A DNA stretch of 64,000 bases from VRUE01 sp963770315 (GCA_963770315.1 CAVYPC010000002.1:868001-932000), one strand, 5' to 3'; positions 33,925 through 43,064 are shown, numbered from the stretch's first letter. The notes: a model not told the origin generated them from the sequence alone. Numbers and translations: made by a program.

Positions 33925-34284
33925 CTACCAGTCCCCTTCCAGCCAGCGCAGTAGGTCGGGGACTAGCTGGTGAAGGTCGGGTTCGTCGCGGCTCAGCTCG
34001 GCGTCCACCAGCTGGATCGCGGCGCCGAGACCGAATGTCGTCCGGTCGGGATCTCCGCCGAGCCAGGCCTCGACCTGGCCCAGGCGAAGATGATCTGTTC
34101 GGAACTCGCGCAGGGCCGACCGGGCTGCGACGGGATCGATCTCGGCCACGTCGATCAACGCCTCCAGCCCGGCTCTGGCCCGGTGCTCGGGCGGTGCCTC
34201 CTCAACGGCGGCGGTCGCCCGCTTAACAATCTCTTCGTCCAACCGCCCTATATCCAACAGGGCAGTTTTCGTACCCTCTCTCAT
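33925..34284 (-). CDS. Conserved-looking protein of unknown function, 119 aa
   Basis: I do not recognise the family. The product is soluble, acidic and helical: REGTKTALLDIGRLDEEIVK, PPEHRARAGLEALIDVAEIDP, ALREFRTDHLRLGQVEAWL, LHQLVPDLLRWLEGDW. No membrane segment, Cys or catalytic motif is obvious. The ATG at 34284 has a strong GAGGAGG upstream, and reading-frame codon use fits the genome, so it is a real gene. It converges with the GtrA gene. Confidence 0.6.
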   Translation of the reverse strand: MREGTKTALLDIGRLDEEIVKRATAAVEEAPPEHRARAGLEALIDVAEIDPVAARSALREFRTDHLRLGQVEAWLGGDPDRTTFGLGAAIQLVDAELSRDEPDLHQLVPDLLRWLEGDW

Positions 34285-34433
34285 GTTGGGACCTCCTCTT
34301 CAGGTCTCGGCCAGGCCCCGGGGTGTTGCAAGCGCCGCCGGGGCCGCCTATTTCTCTTGGCGATTCACGCTAGGCCCGCACCCGGACGGCGAAGGGCCTA
34401 AATGCCTCCCATTTCCCAAACTTTTCCACTTTG

Positions 34434-34462
34434 TTGACACTGTGGTCACACTTCTGTACGTC
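34434..34462 (+). promoter_or_regulatory. Possible promoter upstream of the LeuRS-type gene
   Basis: TTGACA (34434-34439) is separated by 17 nt from TACGTC (34457-34462, preceded by TG). The -10 lacks the final T. It lies in an AT-richer stretch (about 34400-34520) unlike the surrounding DNA, with a TGTGGTCACA palindrome between the elements. A transcript from here would have a leader of about 100 nt. Confidence 0.4.
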
Positions 34463-34574
34463 ACTCAAATACTTCAATGGACTTGACCATACTTTTCCAG
34501 CATAGGCCCCACCGGCCCGGGGGTCAACGTTCCGGTGTTCGGAGAGCGACGTTCCATGGCAGACTCCGGTGGCG

Positions 34575-36776
34575 ATGAGCAGTACGAGACCGAACTACGA
34601 CGCGGCTGCAACGGAGGCGTCGCGGCAGGCGGATTGGGCTGCGCGAGGAGCTTTCGAGACGCCGATCCCGGCACCGGGTCAGGCCGCCGTCTACGTCAAG
34701 CCCTCCAGTCCATTCACCTCGGGCAACCTGCACATGGGCCACGTCCGCGATTACTCGATCGGAGATGCCTACGCACGCTTCCGCCGCGCTCGCGGTGACG
34801 CGGTGCTCTTCGGCTTCGGCTTCGACGCCTTCGGCCTGCCGGCTGAGATGGCGGCTATCGAGCGCGGAGTGAGGCCCGCCGACTGGGTCGAGCGCTGCGG
34901 CGAGCGGATGCTCGCCCAGATGCAGCGCCTCGGCTTCTCCTTCGACTACGAGCGCGCCTTCTACAGCTCCGACGAGGCCCAGTATCGCTGGTCCCAGTGG
35001 CTCTTCCTCGCCTTGCTCGAGGCCGGGATGGTCTACCGCGACAACGCCACGGTCGACTGGTGCGACACCTGCCAGACGACGCTGGCGGCCCTCCAGGTCG
35101 AGGATGGGCGCTGCTGGCGCTGCCACAACCGGGTGCGGCTGATTCGCCGTCCGACCTGGTTCCTGCGGCTTTCCCCATACCTGGAGGAGAACGATCGCAA
35201 TCTCGAGCGGCTCGCCGACTGGGACGAGCTCTCGCTGAAGACCCAGCGCTACATCCTCGGCCGCAGCGATGGTGTCGAGCTCGATCTCGCCGGCCCCGAC
35301 GGTGGCGGCCTCGAGGTCTTCACCCCGCATGCCGGTGCGGTTGGCGAGGCCCGCTTCGTGCTCCTCTCGCCGCGCCACCCCGAGGTCGAGGAGTGGGTCG
35401 TCGATGCGGCGGTTGCCGAGCAGCTCGACGAGCTGCGCTCGGGCGGCTGGGAGCGCAGCGCCCGCGACGCCTCTGCGGTGCCCGTCATCGACACCGGCGC
35501 CTCCGTCGACGTCGCCGGCGGCGGTCTGCTGCCCCTCTTTGTCTCGCCGATCGTCGATGCCCGCTACGGGCCGACCGCGGTGCTCGGGATCCCCGCGGTG
35601 GACGAGGCCGACGAGGCGATCGCGGCTCGCATGCCGCGCGCCGCCGGGCAGCCGCTCGGCGGCGGTTCGGCCGCCGGCCTGACGGCGCGCGAGGCGACCC
35701 GCTATCGCGCTTATGACTTCTCGATCTCGCGCCAGCGCTACTGGGGCACGCCGATCCCGGTCGTGCATTGCGAGCAATGCGATGTGGTCCCGGTCCCCAT
35801 GGAGGACCTGCCGGTGGTGCTGCCGCGCGACGTCGAGCCCACCGGCGAGGGCAACCCGCTGGCCGAGCGCCCGGACTTCCTCGAGGCCTCCTGCCCCCGC
35901 TGCGGCAGACCCGCCCGGCGCGAGACCGACACGCTCGACTGCCACTTCGACGCCCTCTGGCTCTGGGTGCCGGCTGCCGTGCCCCCGGGGGATCGCTCCG
36001 AGCGGATGTTCACCCACCCCGACCTGCAGCGCTGGCTTCCTTCCGAGCGCCTTGTCGCCGGCAACGACAGCGGCGGCTTCGTCTTCGATCAGCGGGTGGT
36101 GACCAAGGCGCTGCGCGACATCGGCCCCTTCGCCTTCCTCGAGGACGGCGAGCCCTTTGCCGGCTGCCTCTTCCACGAGATGGTGATCGCCGATGGGCGC
36201 AAGATGAGCAAGCACCTGGGCAACGTCGTCGATCCCGACGGCCTGGTCGCCGAGCATGGCGCCGACACCGTACGGCTCGCCGTCCTCTACGCCGCCGGCC
36301 CCGCCAAGGCGCTCAACTGGACCGACGGCGCCCTGCGCTTCGCCTCTCGCTTCCTGCGTGGCCTCTGGGAGTACACCCACGACAGCATCGCCGCCGCCGG
36401 GGGGGCTGCGGGCGATCCCGAGGCGGCGGCCGACACGGCGTTCATCCGCGAGCGGCTCGGCAAATGGTGCGACAACGGGCTCGAGCGGATCGGCGCCGAC
36501 CTCGAGGAGCTGCAGATGCACAAGGCGGTGCGCAACGTGACCCGGTTGCTGGAGCGGATCAAGGACTACGAGAAGCGGATCGTCCAGCGCCGCGGACAGC
36601 TCGGCCGGGAGGACTTCGAGGCACTGCTGGAGGCACTCGCCCTGCTGGCCCGAGCGCTCTCGCCGTTCGCCCCGCATATCGCCGAGCAGCTGCTGATCGC
36701 CCTCGGCCGGGACGCCTCTGTAGGATTTCCGGCACGGGGTGAGACCTTGTCGGCCCCTATGGCCAGTAATAATTGA
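34575..36776 (+). CDS. Leucyl-tRNA synthetase-type class I aminoacyl-tRNA synthetase, short form
   Basis: A 733-aa class I synthetase. LeuRS features are the HIGH loop SGNLHMGHVRDYSIGDAYAR (His53-His56), FDAFGLPAE and zinc pairs CDTC/CWRC. Also present are the second CEQC/CPRC pair, RQRYWGTPIPVVHCEQC, and the KMSKS loop written KMSKH (Lys543) in GRKMSKHLGNVVDPDG. It is shorter than usual LeuRS (800-950 aa) and ends just after the tRNA-anticodon helices (APHIAEQLLIALG), lacking most of the C-terminal domain. It may be the cell's LeuRS or a divergent paralogue. GTG 34569 is an alternative start. Threonine synthase lies downstream. Confidence 0.82.
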   Translation: MSSTRPNYDAAATEASRQADWAARGAFETPIPAPGQAAVYVKPSSPFTSGNLHMGHVRDYSIGDAYARFRRARGDAVLFGFGFDAFGLPAEMAAIERGVRPADWVERCGERMLAQMQRLGFSFDYERAFYSSDEAQYRWSQWLFLALLEAGMVYRDNATVDWCDTCQTTLAALQVEDGRCWRCHNRVRLIRRPTWFLRLSPYLEENDRNLERLADWDELSLKTQRYILGRSDGVELDLAGPDGGGLEVFTPHAGAVGEARFVLLSPRHPEVEEWVVDAAVAEQLDELRSGGWERSARDASAVPVIDTGASVDVAGGGLLPLFVSPIVDARYGPTAVLGIPAVDEADEAIAARMPRAAGQPLGGGSAAGLTAREATRYRAYDFSISRQRYWGTPIPVVHCEQCDVVPVPMEDLPVVLPRDVEPTGEGNPLAERPDFLEASCPRCGRPARRETDTLDCHFDALWLWVPAAVPPGDRSERMFTHPDLQRWLPSERLVAGNDSGGFVFDQRVVTKALRDIGPFAFLEDGEPFAGCLFHEMVIADGRKMSKHLGNVVDPDGLVAEHGADTVRLAVLYAAGPAKALNWTDGALRFASRFLRGLWEYTHDSIAAAGGAAGDPEAAADTAFIRERLGKWCDNGLERIGADLEELQMHKAVRNVTRLLERIKDYEKRIVQRRGQLGREDFEALLEALALLARALSPFAPHIAEQLLIALGRDASVGFPARGETLSAPMASNN

Positions 36777-36896
36777 TCGATATGTCAGCATCTGCTATAC
36801 AGGTCCGCTCATGATCAGGCGTCAGCACGGAAAGCGCAGGCGTAGATTTGCCAAGGCCGGGGGTCTGCCCTCGCTAGCCGGGGGTGTTGAGGGGCG

Positions 36897-38192
36897 ATGA
36901 GCCTCTCGGCCGACCAGCGCACCCGCTCCTGCGCGACGGAGCTGGTCTGCCACGACTGTGAGCTTCGGCTCCCCCTTCTCGATACCACCTCCAGGTGCCT
37001 TGGCTGCGGCCAGACCCTCGATGTCGACTATGACTACGAGCTCGCCAAGGCGCGCGTCGCCGAGTTGCCGATCGCCGAGCGCGAGCTCAACATCTGGCGC
37101 TTCGAGGAGCTGCTGCCGATCGTCGACGCGAAGGCACGGGATCGGGTCGGGCGCTACAGCGGACGCACGCCGCTGATCCACGCCGACCGGCTCGGCGCCG
37201 AGCTGGGCCTGCGCAAGCTCTACCTCAAGGACGACAGCACGCAGCGCCCCAGCCTCTCCTACAAGGATCGCGTCGTCTCGATGGCGGTCGCCCGGTTGCT
37301 CGAGCTGGGCGGGAAGGAGATGGGCTGTGTCTCCACCGGCAACGTCGGCACCGCGGTCGCTTCGCTTGCGGCCAAGGCCGGCGTCGCCGCCTACGTCTTC
37401 TATCCGAGCAACCTGGAGCGCGGCAAGGCGCGCGCCTGCCGGGCCCTGGGCGCCGCCGTGATCCAGCTCGACGGCAACTACGACGAAGCCAACCGCGCTT
37501 GCCGCGAGCTGGCCCTGGCGAGCGGCATCCAGTTCGCCAACATCACCCTGCGCCCCTTCTACGCCGAGGGGGCCAAGACGATGGCCTTCGAGGTCGTCGA
37601 GCAGCTCGACTGGGTCTCGCCCGATCACTTCGTCATCCCGGCCGCGGGGGGCACGCTCTCCTCCCGGGTCCACAAGGGGCTGGGGGAGATGGAGACAGTG
37701 GGGATGGCGGAGACCGCCGCGACCAAGATCCACGTCGCCCAGGCTGCGGGCTGCGGCCCGATCGCCACCGCCATTCTCGACGGCAGCGGCACGATCGAGG
37801 CGCAGCGGCCGCAGACGGCCGCCCACTCGCTGGCGATCGGCGCCCCTGGGGATGGCCCGCTCGTGGTCGACGCAGTTACCTCACGCGGCGGCTCGGCGGC
37901 GATGGCGACCGACCCCGAGATTTTCGAGGCGCTCGACCTCCTCGGCGCCACCGAGGGGATCCTCACCGAGCCCGCGGGCGGCACCACGATCGCCGCCACG
38001 ATGAAGCTGGCGAGCGAAGGGAAGTTCGGCGCCGACGACACGGTCGTCGCGGTGATCAGCGGCAACGGCTACAAGACCCTCGACGAGCATCCCGACAAGC
38101 CCTGGCCCGAGATGGTTGCCCCCGAAGTCGAGGCCATGGCCGAGACGCTCGCCGAGTTCCGCGGGGCGGCGGCCGGCGCCGTCCTGAGCTAG
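36897..38192 (+). CDS. thrC: Threonine synthase
   Basis: PLP enzyme that converts O-phosphohomoserine to threonine. The 431-aa protein has an N-terminal zinc ribbon (CHDC, CLGC), then RYSGRTPLIHADRL, LYLKDDSTQRPSLSYKDRVV with the PLP Lys, STGNVGTAVASLAAKAG, and VISGNGYKTLDE near the end. GAGGGG precedes the ATG. Members of this fold include close cysteate or cystathionine synthases; the zinc ribbon plus the C-terminal SGNGYKT favour ThrC. A TATACA box near 36793-36800 and a leader of about 90 nt suggest a separate promoter from the synthetase gene. Confidence 0.88.
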   Translation: MSLSADQRTRSCATELVCHDCELRLPLLDTTSRCLGCGQTLDVDYDYELAKARVAELPIAERELNIWRFEELLPIVDAKARDRVGRYSGRTPLIHADRLGAELGLRKLYLKDDSTQRPSLSYKDRVVSMAVARLLELGGKEMGCVSTGNVGTAVASLAAKAGVAAYVFYPSNLERGKARACRALGAAVIQLDGNYDEANRACRELALASGIQFANITLRPFYAEGAKTMAFEVVEQLDWVSPDHFVIPAAGGTLSSRVHKGLGEMETVGMAETAATKIHVAQAAGCGPIATAILDGSGTIEAQRPQTAAHSLAIGAPGDGPLVVDAVTSRGGSAAMATDPEIFEALDLLGATEGILTEPAGGTTIAATMKLASEGKFGADDTVVAVISGNGYKTLDEHPDKPWPEMVAPEVEAMAETLAEFRGAAAGAVLS

Positions 38193-38216
38193 ACGGTCGA
38201 TTCACGGCCTGCAGCT

Positions 38217-38371
38217 AGACAGAGAAGCCTGGCCGGTCTGCGGTCGAATGTCGCGAAGCGGCCTATGCCAATCCGGTGATTGCGCGGCCAAGGGCCGCGC
38301 TCATCGTTCACCCCAAGAGCAAAGCTCTTGGGGTGTCAATTCGACCGCAGACCGGCCAGGCTTCTCTGTCT
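38217..38371. repeat. 33-bp perfect inverted repeat enclosing two hairpins
   Basis: Arms 38217-38249 and 38339-38371 are exact reverse complements over 33 bp. The 89-bp centre holds two more hairpins: GCGCGGCC-AAG-GGCCGCGC (38282-38300) and a 12-bp stem with AAA loop (38309-38335, CACCCC...GGGGTG). The whole folds as a multibranched structure. It fills the gap between convergent thrC (ends 38192) and the copper-oxidase gene (ends 38539). From 38372 to 38538 I see no further feature. Confidence 0.85.
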
Positions 38372-38538
38372 CGACACGCTCCCGAATGGCCGAGATCGCG
38401 AGCGCGGTCCCAGGGTCTCGAGCTTCAAGCCGAGGCGACGCCTCAGGGACAGAGCTCTCGAAGCACACCGAGAAGCCGCGGAATCGATCGTCTAGCTGCT
38501 GCTCGGCACTTCGCCTCCCGCTTGGCGGCCCCGAACGA

Positions 38539-41500
38539 CTACGGGCCTGGGGCGGGGAGCACCTCGACGAGCGCCATATCCCAACGGTCGGCGGTCGGCG
38601 CGGTGTCGTTGATGGCCACCGTCGTCCCGGTGGCAGGCGTGGTTGCGGTCTGACGCTGCGTCCAGAAGGTGTCGCCGCTGGGGCTGAGGAACTGGTCCAC
38701 CAGCGTTTGGCCCGCTCCGAGTGTGCGCGAGCTCGCTTTGTCCCAGTCCTCGCCGACGCCCCAGACCCAGCTGCCGGCACGGGTCGTGACGAGGGAGGCC
38801 GACGGCGCTCCGCTCGCCGCGGCCGCCGAGGCGACAGCCCCGTTGGTGGCGGTGTCGGCGCCGATGAACGCGGCCACGGTGATCGCGCCCTGGTAGCTGC
38901 CGTTTGCGCGAGTGGCGACGACCGTCGCGTTGGTCAGCGCCACCGGCGCGACGGCCTGCCAGATCTCGGCGGTGCCGGCCTGGGCGTTGGCGCGCCGGCG
39001 CAGAGTCCAGGCGAGCCCGCCGCCGCTGACGCTGCTGATTGACTGGGTGGCGGAGCCGCTTGGCCCGTCCGAGCCGATGAACGCGAGCAGCAGCTCGCCC
39101 GGCTGCGCCGTCGTCAGGGGTGGGGCGGTGATCGTGGAGCCCGCCGTGCTCTGCCGCGTGGTGACGGCTTTGTCGAGGGCCAGGTTCGGCGGCGGGGTGC
39201 CGGGGCTCACCGTAGCCGGCGCTTCCGCCGATGCCGGGCCGATATTCCCGGCGGCGTCTTCGGCGGTCACCTTGTAGTACCAGGTGCCCGCTGCGACGCC
39301 GCTGTCCGAGAACGACGTCGAACCGGTCTGGCCGACGCGATTCGCGGCCGTGGGGGTGAAGCCGGGCGTGCTCGAGCGGTGGACGTTGTAGCGCGCGACC
39401 GCGGTGTCGTCCGTCGCGGCCGTCCAGCTCAGCGATGCGACGCCGACGCCGCCCGTCGCGGTCAGGTTGGTCGGAGCGGTGGGTGCCACCGTGTCCTCAT
39501 AAGGAGCCGGGAAGCGGACGAAGGAGGCCACCGACGGCACGCCTTCGCCGTTGACGAGGAAGAGCATGTAGTAGCCGGGGGGCACGTCGTTGCGGTTTGC
39601 CGGCATGTCGACATTGAGGCCGCCCGGCGTCTGGGAGAAGCTCAACGACGTGGCGCGGGCGTTCTGGTCGAAGGCATGGGTGACCGAGCCGGTCCGGATC
39701 AGCGAGACCCGCGCAATCGAAGCGGCGTCGGGGGTGCCGACGAAGGTGCTCGCGCCGTATTTGACGGTGGCCGGCGCTGAGCCGATCGTCGGCCGGGGGC
39801 CCTTGAAGAGGTAGGGCGGGGAGAAGATCTGGGCACTGCGCTGGTCGGAGACGCCGGGGTCGCCGCCGCCTCCGGCGACGTAGACCCGGCCGTCGGGCAG
39901 CAGCACCGCAACCGAGTGGTAAAGGCGCGGCGCGGTCATCGCCGCGTAGGTCGTCCAGGCGCCGGTCGAGGGGTTCCAGTCCTCCGCCTGTAGGACCGCT
40001 TTCGAATCGACGAAGCCGGATTTGTCGGTGCCGCCCCCGGTTGCGAGCACGGTTCCGTCGGGCAGGTTGGTGAGGTTGAGGAAGCTGCGCGGGAAGGCCA
40101 TGCTCCCGGTCGGCTGCCAGATCGCTCCGGAGGAGTTCATGTTGAGCGTGTAGGCAGTTTTCAGCGAGTTCCCCGAGAAGCCGTCGTCGGCCGCCGAGCC
40201 GGCCTTGATGAAGCGGCCCGGCGCGTAGTTGGCGATGCTGCCCCCGTCGATCACCCGGCTGTCGAACGTGGTCCACTGGTTCGTCGAGAGGTCGAGCACC
40301 TCGCTCGCGGTCGGGAACTCCGAGCCGCCTAGGTGTGCGATCCGCCCGTCGGGCAGCTGGTAGATGAAGGGATAGATCGGCATTTCGTGGCTGGCCGCGG
40401 TGAGGCTCTGCCAGCTGTTGGTGGCGGGCGAATAGAGCTCGGGTATCGCGACGATGTCGCTGGCGTCTTTGTCGTATCCCGAGGTCGCCAGAACCTTGCC
40501 GTCGGCCAGGGTCGTGCCCGTGGCGTACCAGCGCGGGAAGTGCATCGGCGCCAGTTCTTTCCAGGTTTCGCTGTGCCAATCGAAGGCCGTGATGTCGTCG
40601 ACGCCGAGGCCCCCGTCGGTGGCGGTGCCGCCGACGACGAGCACGCGACCGTCGGCGAGGACGGCCTGGCCGGCGCAGAAGAGGTCGGCCGCGGCGTCGG
40701 GCACCTGGGTGACGACGCCGGTCTGGGGGTCGAGGACGTACTGCTGTCCGCCGACCGCGAAGTCGCCCTGGAACAGCAGGATGCGGCCGCTGGGCAGCAG
40801 CGCGGAATGGATGGCGACGGCGGGCAGCGGGATCAGCGGTCCCCACTGGCCGGTCTGGGCGGGACCACCCCCGCCGTTTGCGACGGTGACCGTCGCGGCG
40901 GTCGAGGTCGCGGTGTTGCCCGCCCCGTCGCGGGCCCGCGCCGCCAGCATGTGCGACCCGTTTGCGACCGTGGTCGAGTCCCAGGCCAGGCTGTAGGGGG
41001 CCGACGTGTCTTCGGCACCGAGCGGGCTCCCGTCCAGCAGGAACTGAACGCCGGCGATGCCGCTCGCGTCCGTGGCCGTGGAGGTGAGGGTCGTCGTGCC
41101 GGACAGCGTCGCGCCGTCGGCGGGTGCCGTGAGCGAGACGGTCGGGGGCGTCGTGTCGCTCGGCGCGGGGGTCGTCACGCTCACCGGTTCGGAGGCGGGG
41201 GATACGTTCCCGCCCGCGTCATAGGCTTTGACGGTGTAGGTGTAGGAGGTCGACGCGGCGACGGTCGTGTCGGCGAAGCTCGTCCCGGGGACATCGCCGA
41301 CCTGGGTGGCGCCGCGGAAGATCCGGTAGCCGGACACTCCCTGATCGTCCGTGCTCGCCGACCAGGAGAGCGGGACCTGCGTCGCGGTGACCGTGCCCGC
41401 CGCGAGGTTGGTGGGTGCCGTCGGTGCCTGGCTATCGGCCACCGCCGGGAGTATCTCGATCGCCGCCATGTTCCAGCGGTCGTTGGTCGGGGCCGTGTCG

Positions 41501-42153
41501 TTCAGCGTCACTTGGGTGCCGCTCGAGGGAGTGGCCGCGGTCTGGCGCTGCACCCAGAGCGTGTCGCCGGCGGAAGCCAGGAACTCATCGACCTTCGTTT
41601 GGCTCGCGCCGACGGTGCGCGCCGTTGCCCGGTCCCAGTCGTTGCCGACGCCCCAGACCCATGAGCCAGCACGGGTCGTCGTCAGCGATACCGAGGGGGC
41701 GCCGATGGAGGCGCTTGCCGCCGCGATGGACCCGTCGACCGCCTGGTCGGCACCGGTGAAGGTCACCACGGCGATCGATCCAGGGTAGGAGCCGGCGCCC
41801 CGGGTGGCGGTGACGGTGGCGTTGCTGAGGATGCCGGGGGCGTTGGCAGCCCAGACCTCGGCGGTTCCAGCCTGGGCGTTAGCGCGGCAGCGCAGGCGCC
41901 AGGTGAGCCCACCGCCGGTGACTTTCGAGAACGTCTGCGACCCACCGACCGAGGGCCCGTCGGAGGAGATGAAGGCGAGCAGGAGCTCGCCGGGCGCCGA
42001 GGTCGAAAACGCCGGCGAGGAGATGCTTCCCGACGCAGCCGATTGATGGGTCGTCACGGTTTTGTCGACCGCAACGCTCGCCGAGGCCGAACCGGCGCCG
42101 AACGCGAGCAGGGCACCCGCACAAAGCACGGCGAAGAAGGCGTTCTTGATCAT
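38539..42153 (-). CDS. Secreted galactose-oxidase-like copper radical oxidase, multidomain
   Basis: A 1204-aa exported protein. It begins with a signal peptide (MIKNAFFAVLCAGALLAFGA, cleavage after SASA). A ~220-aa beta-rich domain, one FN3 repeat and a bacterial Ig-like domain follow. Residues about 450-900 form a seven-bladed kelch galactose-oxidase core with DUF1929, then another FN3, and a C-terminal copy of the first domain. The copper/radical site is complete: Cys493 (DLFCAG) and Tyr543 (PRWYAT), which should form the Tyr-Cys crosslink, axial Tyr745 and ligand His746 (RLYHSV), and His826 (SVTHAF). Spacing is like galactose oxidase. The substrate is unknown. A TAGACA box 7 nt upstream supports the ATG. 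Confidence 0.9.
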   Translation of the reverse strand: MIKNAFFAVLCAGALLAFGAGSASASVAVDKTVTTHQSAASGSISSPAFSTSAPGELLLAFISSDGPSVGGSQTFSKVTGGGLTWRLRCRANAQAGTAEVWAANAPGILSNATVTATRGAGSYPGSIAVVTFTGADQAVDGSIAAASASIGAPSVSLTTTRAGSWVWGVGNDWDRATARTVGASQTKVDEFLASAGDTLWVQRQTAATPSSGTQVTLNDTAPTNDRWNMAAIEILPAVADSQAPTAPTNLAAGTVTATQVPLSWSASTDDQGVSGYRIFRGATQVGDVPGTSFADTTVAASTSYTYTVKAYDAGGNVSPASEPVSVTTPAPSDTTPPTVSLTAPADGATLSGTTTLTSTATDASGIAGVQFLLDGSPLGAEDTSAPYSLAWDSTTVANGSHMLAARARDGAGNTATSTAATVTVANGGGGPAQTGQWGPLIPLPAVAIHSALLPSGRILLFQGDFAVGGQQYVLDPQTGVVTQVPDAAADLFCAGQAVLADGRVLVVGGTATDGGLGVDDITAFDWHSETWKELAPMHFPRWYATGTTLADGKVLATSGYDKDASDIVAIPELYSPATNSWQSLTAASHEMPIYPFIYQLPDGRIAHLGGSEFPTASEVLDLSTNQWTTFDSRVIDGGSIANYAPGRFIKAGSAADDGFSGNSLKTAYTLNMNSSGAIWQPTGSMAFPRSFLNLTNLPDGTVLATGGGTDKSGFVDSKAVLQAEDWNPSTGAWTTYAAMTAPRLYHSVAVLLPDGRVYVAGGGGDPGVSDQRSAQIFSPPYLFKGPRPTIGSAPATVKYGASTFVGTPDAASIARVSLIRTGSVTHAFDQNARATSLSFSQTPGGLNVDMPANRNDVPPGYYMLFLVNGEGVPSVASFVRFPAPYEDTVAPTAPTNLTATGGVGVASLSWTAATDDTAVARYNVHRSSTPGFTPTAANRVGQTGSTSFSDSGVAAGTWYYKVTAEDAAGNIGPASAEAPATVSPGTPPPNLALDKAVTTRQSTAGSTITAPPLTTAQPGELLLAFIGSDGPSGSATQSISSVSGGGLAWTLRRRANAQAGTAEIWQAVAPVALTNATVVATRANGSYQGAITVAAFIGADTATNGAVASAAAASGAPSASLVTTRAGSWVWGVGEDWDKASSRTLGAGQTLVDQFLSPSGDTFWTQRQTATTPATGTTVAINDTAPTADRWDMALVEVLPAPGP

Positions 42154-42160
42154 GCGCCGG

Positions 42161-42166
42161 TGTCTA
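42161..42166 (-). promoter_or_regulatory. Leaderless -10-like box of the copper oxidase gene
   Basis: Minus-strand TAGACA lies 7 nt before the ATG at 42153. The last base departs from TAnnnT. Confidence 0.4.
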
Positions 42167-42335
42167 CAACCGGCTGGAGCCGGCGTCAATGACCGGCCAT
42201 CGATCAGGTACCAATTCCGTCCGTTGCCCCACGCAGACACGACTCTAAAGGCGGGGCAGTCCTCGTGACAGCGTTGAGGCGGCAGAAGGTTTTGTCTGCC
42301 TCAAGGGGAGGAGGTCAGCGGTCTACTCGACCATC

Positions 42336-42341
42336 TAGGGT
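42336..42341 (+). promoter_or_regulatory. Leaderless -10 box of the Fic gene
   Basis: TAGGGT lies 6 nt before the ATG at 42348; identical box and spacing to the FMN oxidase gene at 16571. Confidence 0.55.
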
Positions 42342-42347
42342 CCCGAT

Positions 42348-43043
42348 ATGGCCGGGGAGCGGGATGAGGTTACGGACGAGTTCGTCCAGTTCCAGGACAA
42401 CCCGGAGTCTCCGTTCTACTGCGCGGACGGAATTTCGGCTGTCGAGACGTGGGACACATCTGTCGAGGCAATGGCGGACGTTCTCATCGAGCTTCCGCAG
42501 GTGACGACGGAGGCTTTCCGGTTGACGCCCGATCTTCTTTCCGATTGGCATCGACAAATCTTCGGTGAGCTTTTCCCGGATGACGCGGGCCGGCTTCGCT
42601 GGCGAAAGGAAGGGGAGTGGGAGGAGGTCTTCTTCGGTGGCGACGTCGGCACGGCGAGGAGCCGTCGGACCAAGGAGTACAAAGGCACTCATCCGAAAAA
42701 GCTGCCGGATCGTGTCTCAGAGATTTGTGACGAGTTCAACCAGGCGAAGGAGCGCTTGATTGAGGCAGATCCCGGCTCGATCTCCCTGGATGACGCGGCC
42801 TATGTCGCTGCGCGGCTCTACTGCAAGATCCTGCGAGTCCATCCCTGGGTTGACGGCAATCTACGCGTAGCTTTTGTCGCGCTCCACGCGGCGCTTCTGT
42901 CGTTGGATCTTCCGCGCGTGAAGTTTCGCGACTTGCAGGAACACGATGATCTGATTGGCATCGCGTTTCGTGGGGACAATGAGCCGTATAGCCCACTGGC
43001 CGGATATATCGCCGAATACATCCGTGACGAACTTCAAGATTGA
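42348..43043 (+). CDS. Fic-domain protein with divergent active-site motif
   Basis: A 231-aa Fic protein. Fic enzymes transfer AMP or similar groups from nucleotides to protein hydroxyls. The core is recognisable: LTPDLLSDWHRQIFGELFPDDAGRLR, the flap region VFFGGDVGTARSRRTKEYKGTHPKKLP (in parts), and the active-site loop HPWVDGNLR at residues 165-173. The consensus is HxFx(D/E)GN(G/K)R, so Phe is Trp and the Gly/Lys is Leu, while His, Asp, Asn and Arg are kept. Activity is therefore uncertain. Codon choice is less GC-biased than in neighbours. A small gene follows, also with its own -10 box. Confidence 0.85.
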   Translation: MAGERDEVTDEFVQFQDNPESPFYCADGISAVETWDTSVEAMADVLIELPQVTTEAFRLTPDLLSDWHRQIFGELFPDDAGRLRWRKEGEWEEVFFGGDVGTARSRRTKEYKGTHPKKLPDRVSEICDEFNQAKERLIEADPGSISLDDAAYVAARLYCKILRVHPWVDGNLRVAFVALHAALLSLDLPRVKFRDLQEHDDLIGIAFRGDNEPYSPLAGYIAEYIRDELQD

Positions 43044-43052
43044 CGTGAGCGC

Positions 43053-43058
43053 TACGAT
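43053..43058 (+). promoter_or_regulatory. Leaderless -10 box of the small gene after fic
   Basis: TACGAT lies 6 nt before the GTG at 43065. Confidence 0.45.
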
Positions 43059-43064
43059 CTATTC

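Noticed and set aside
34285..34568. T-box riboswitch before the LeuRS-type gene
   Set aside because: A 280-nt leader before a synthetase gene invites it, but I found no TGGNACCGCG T-box core or terminator/antiterminator pair.
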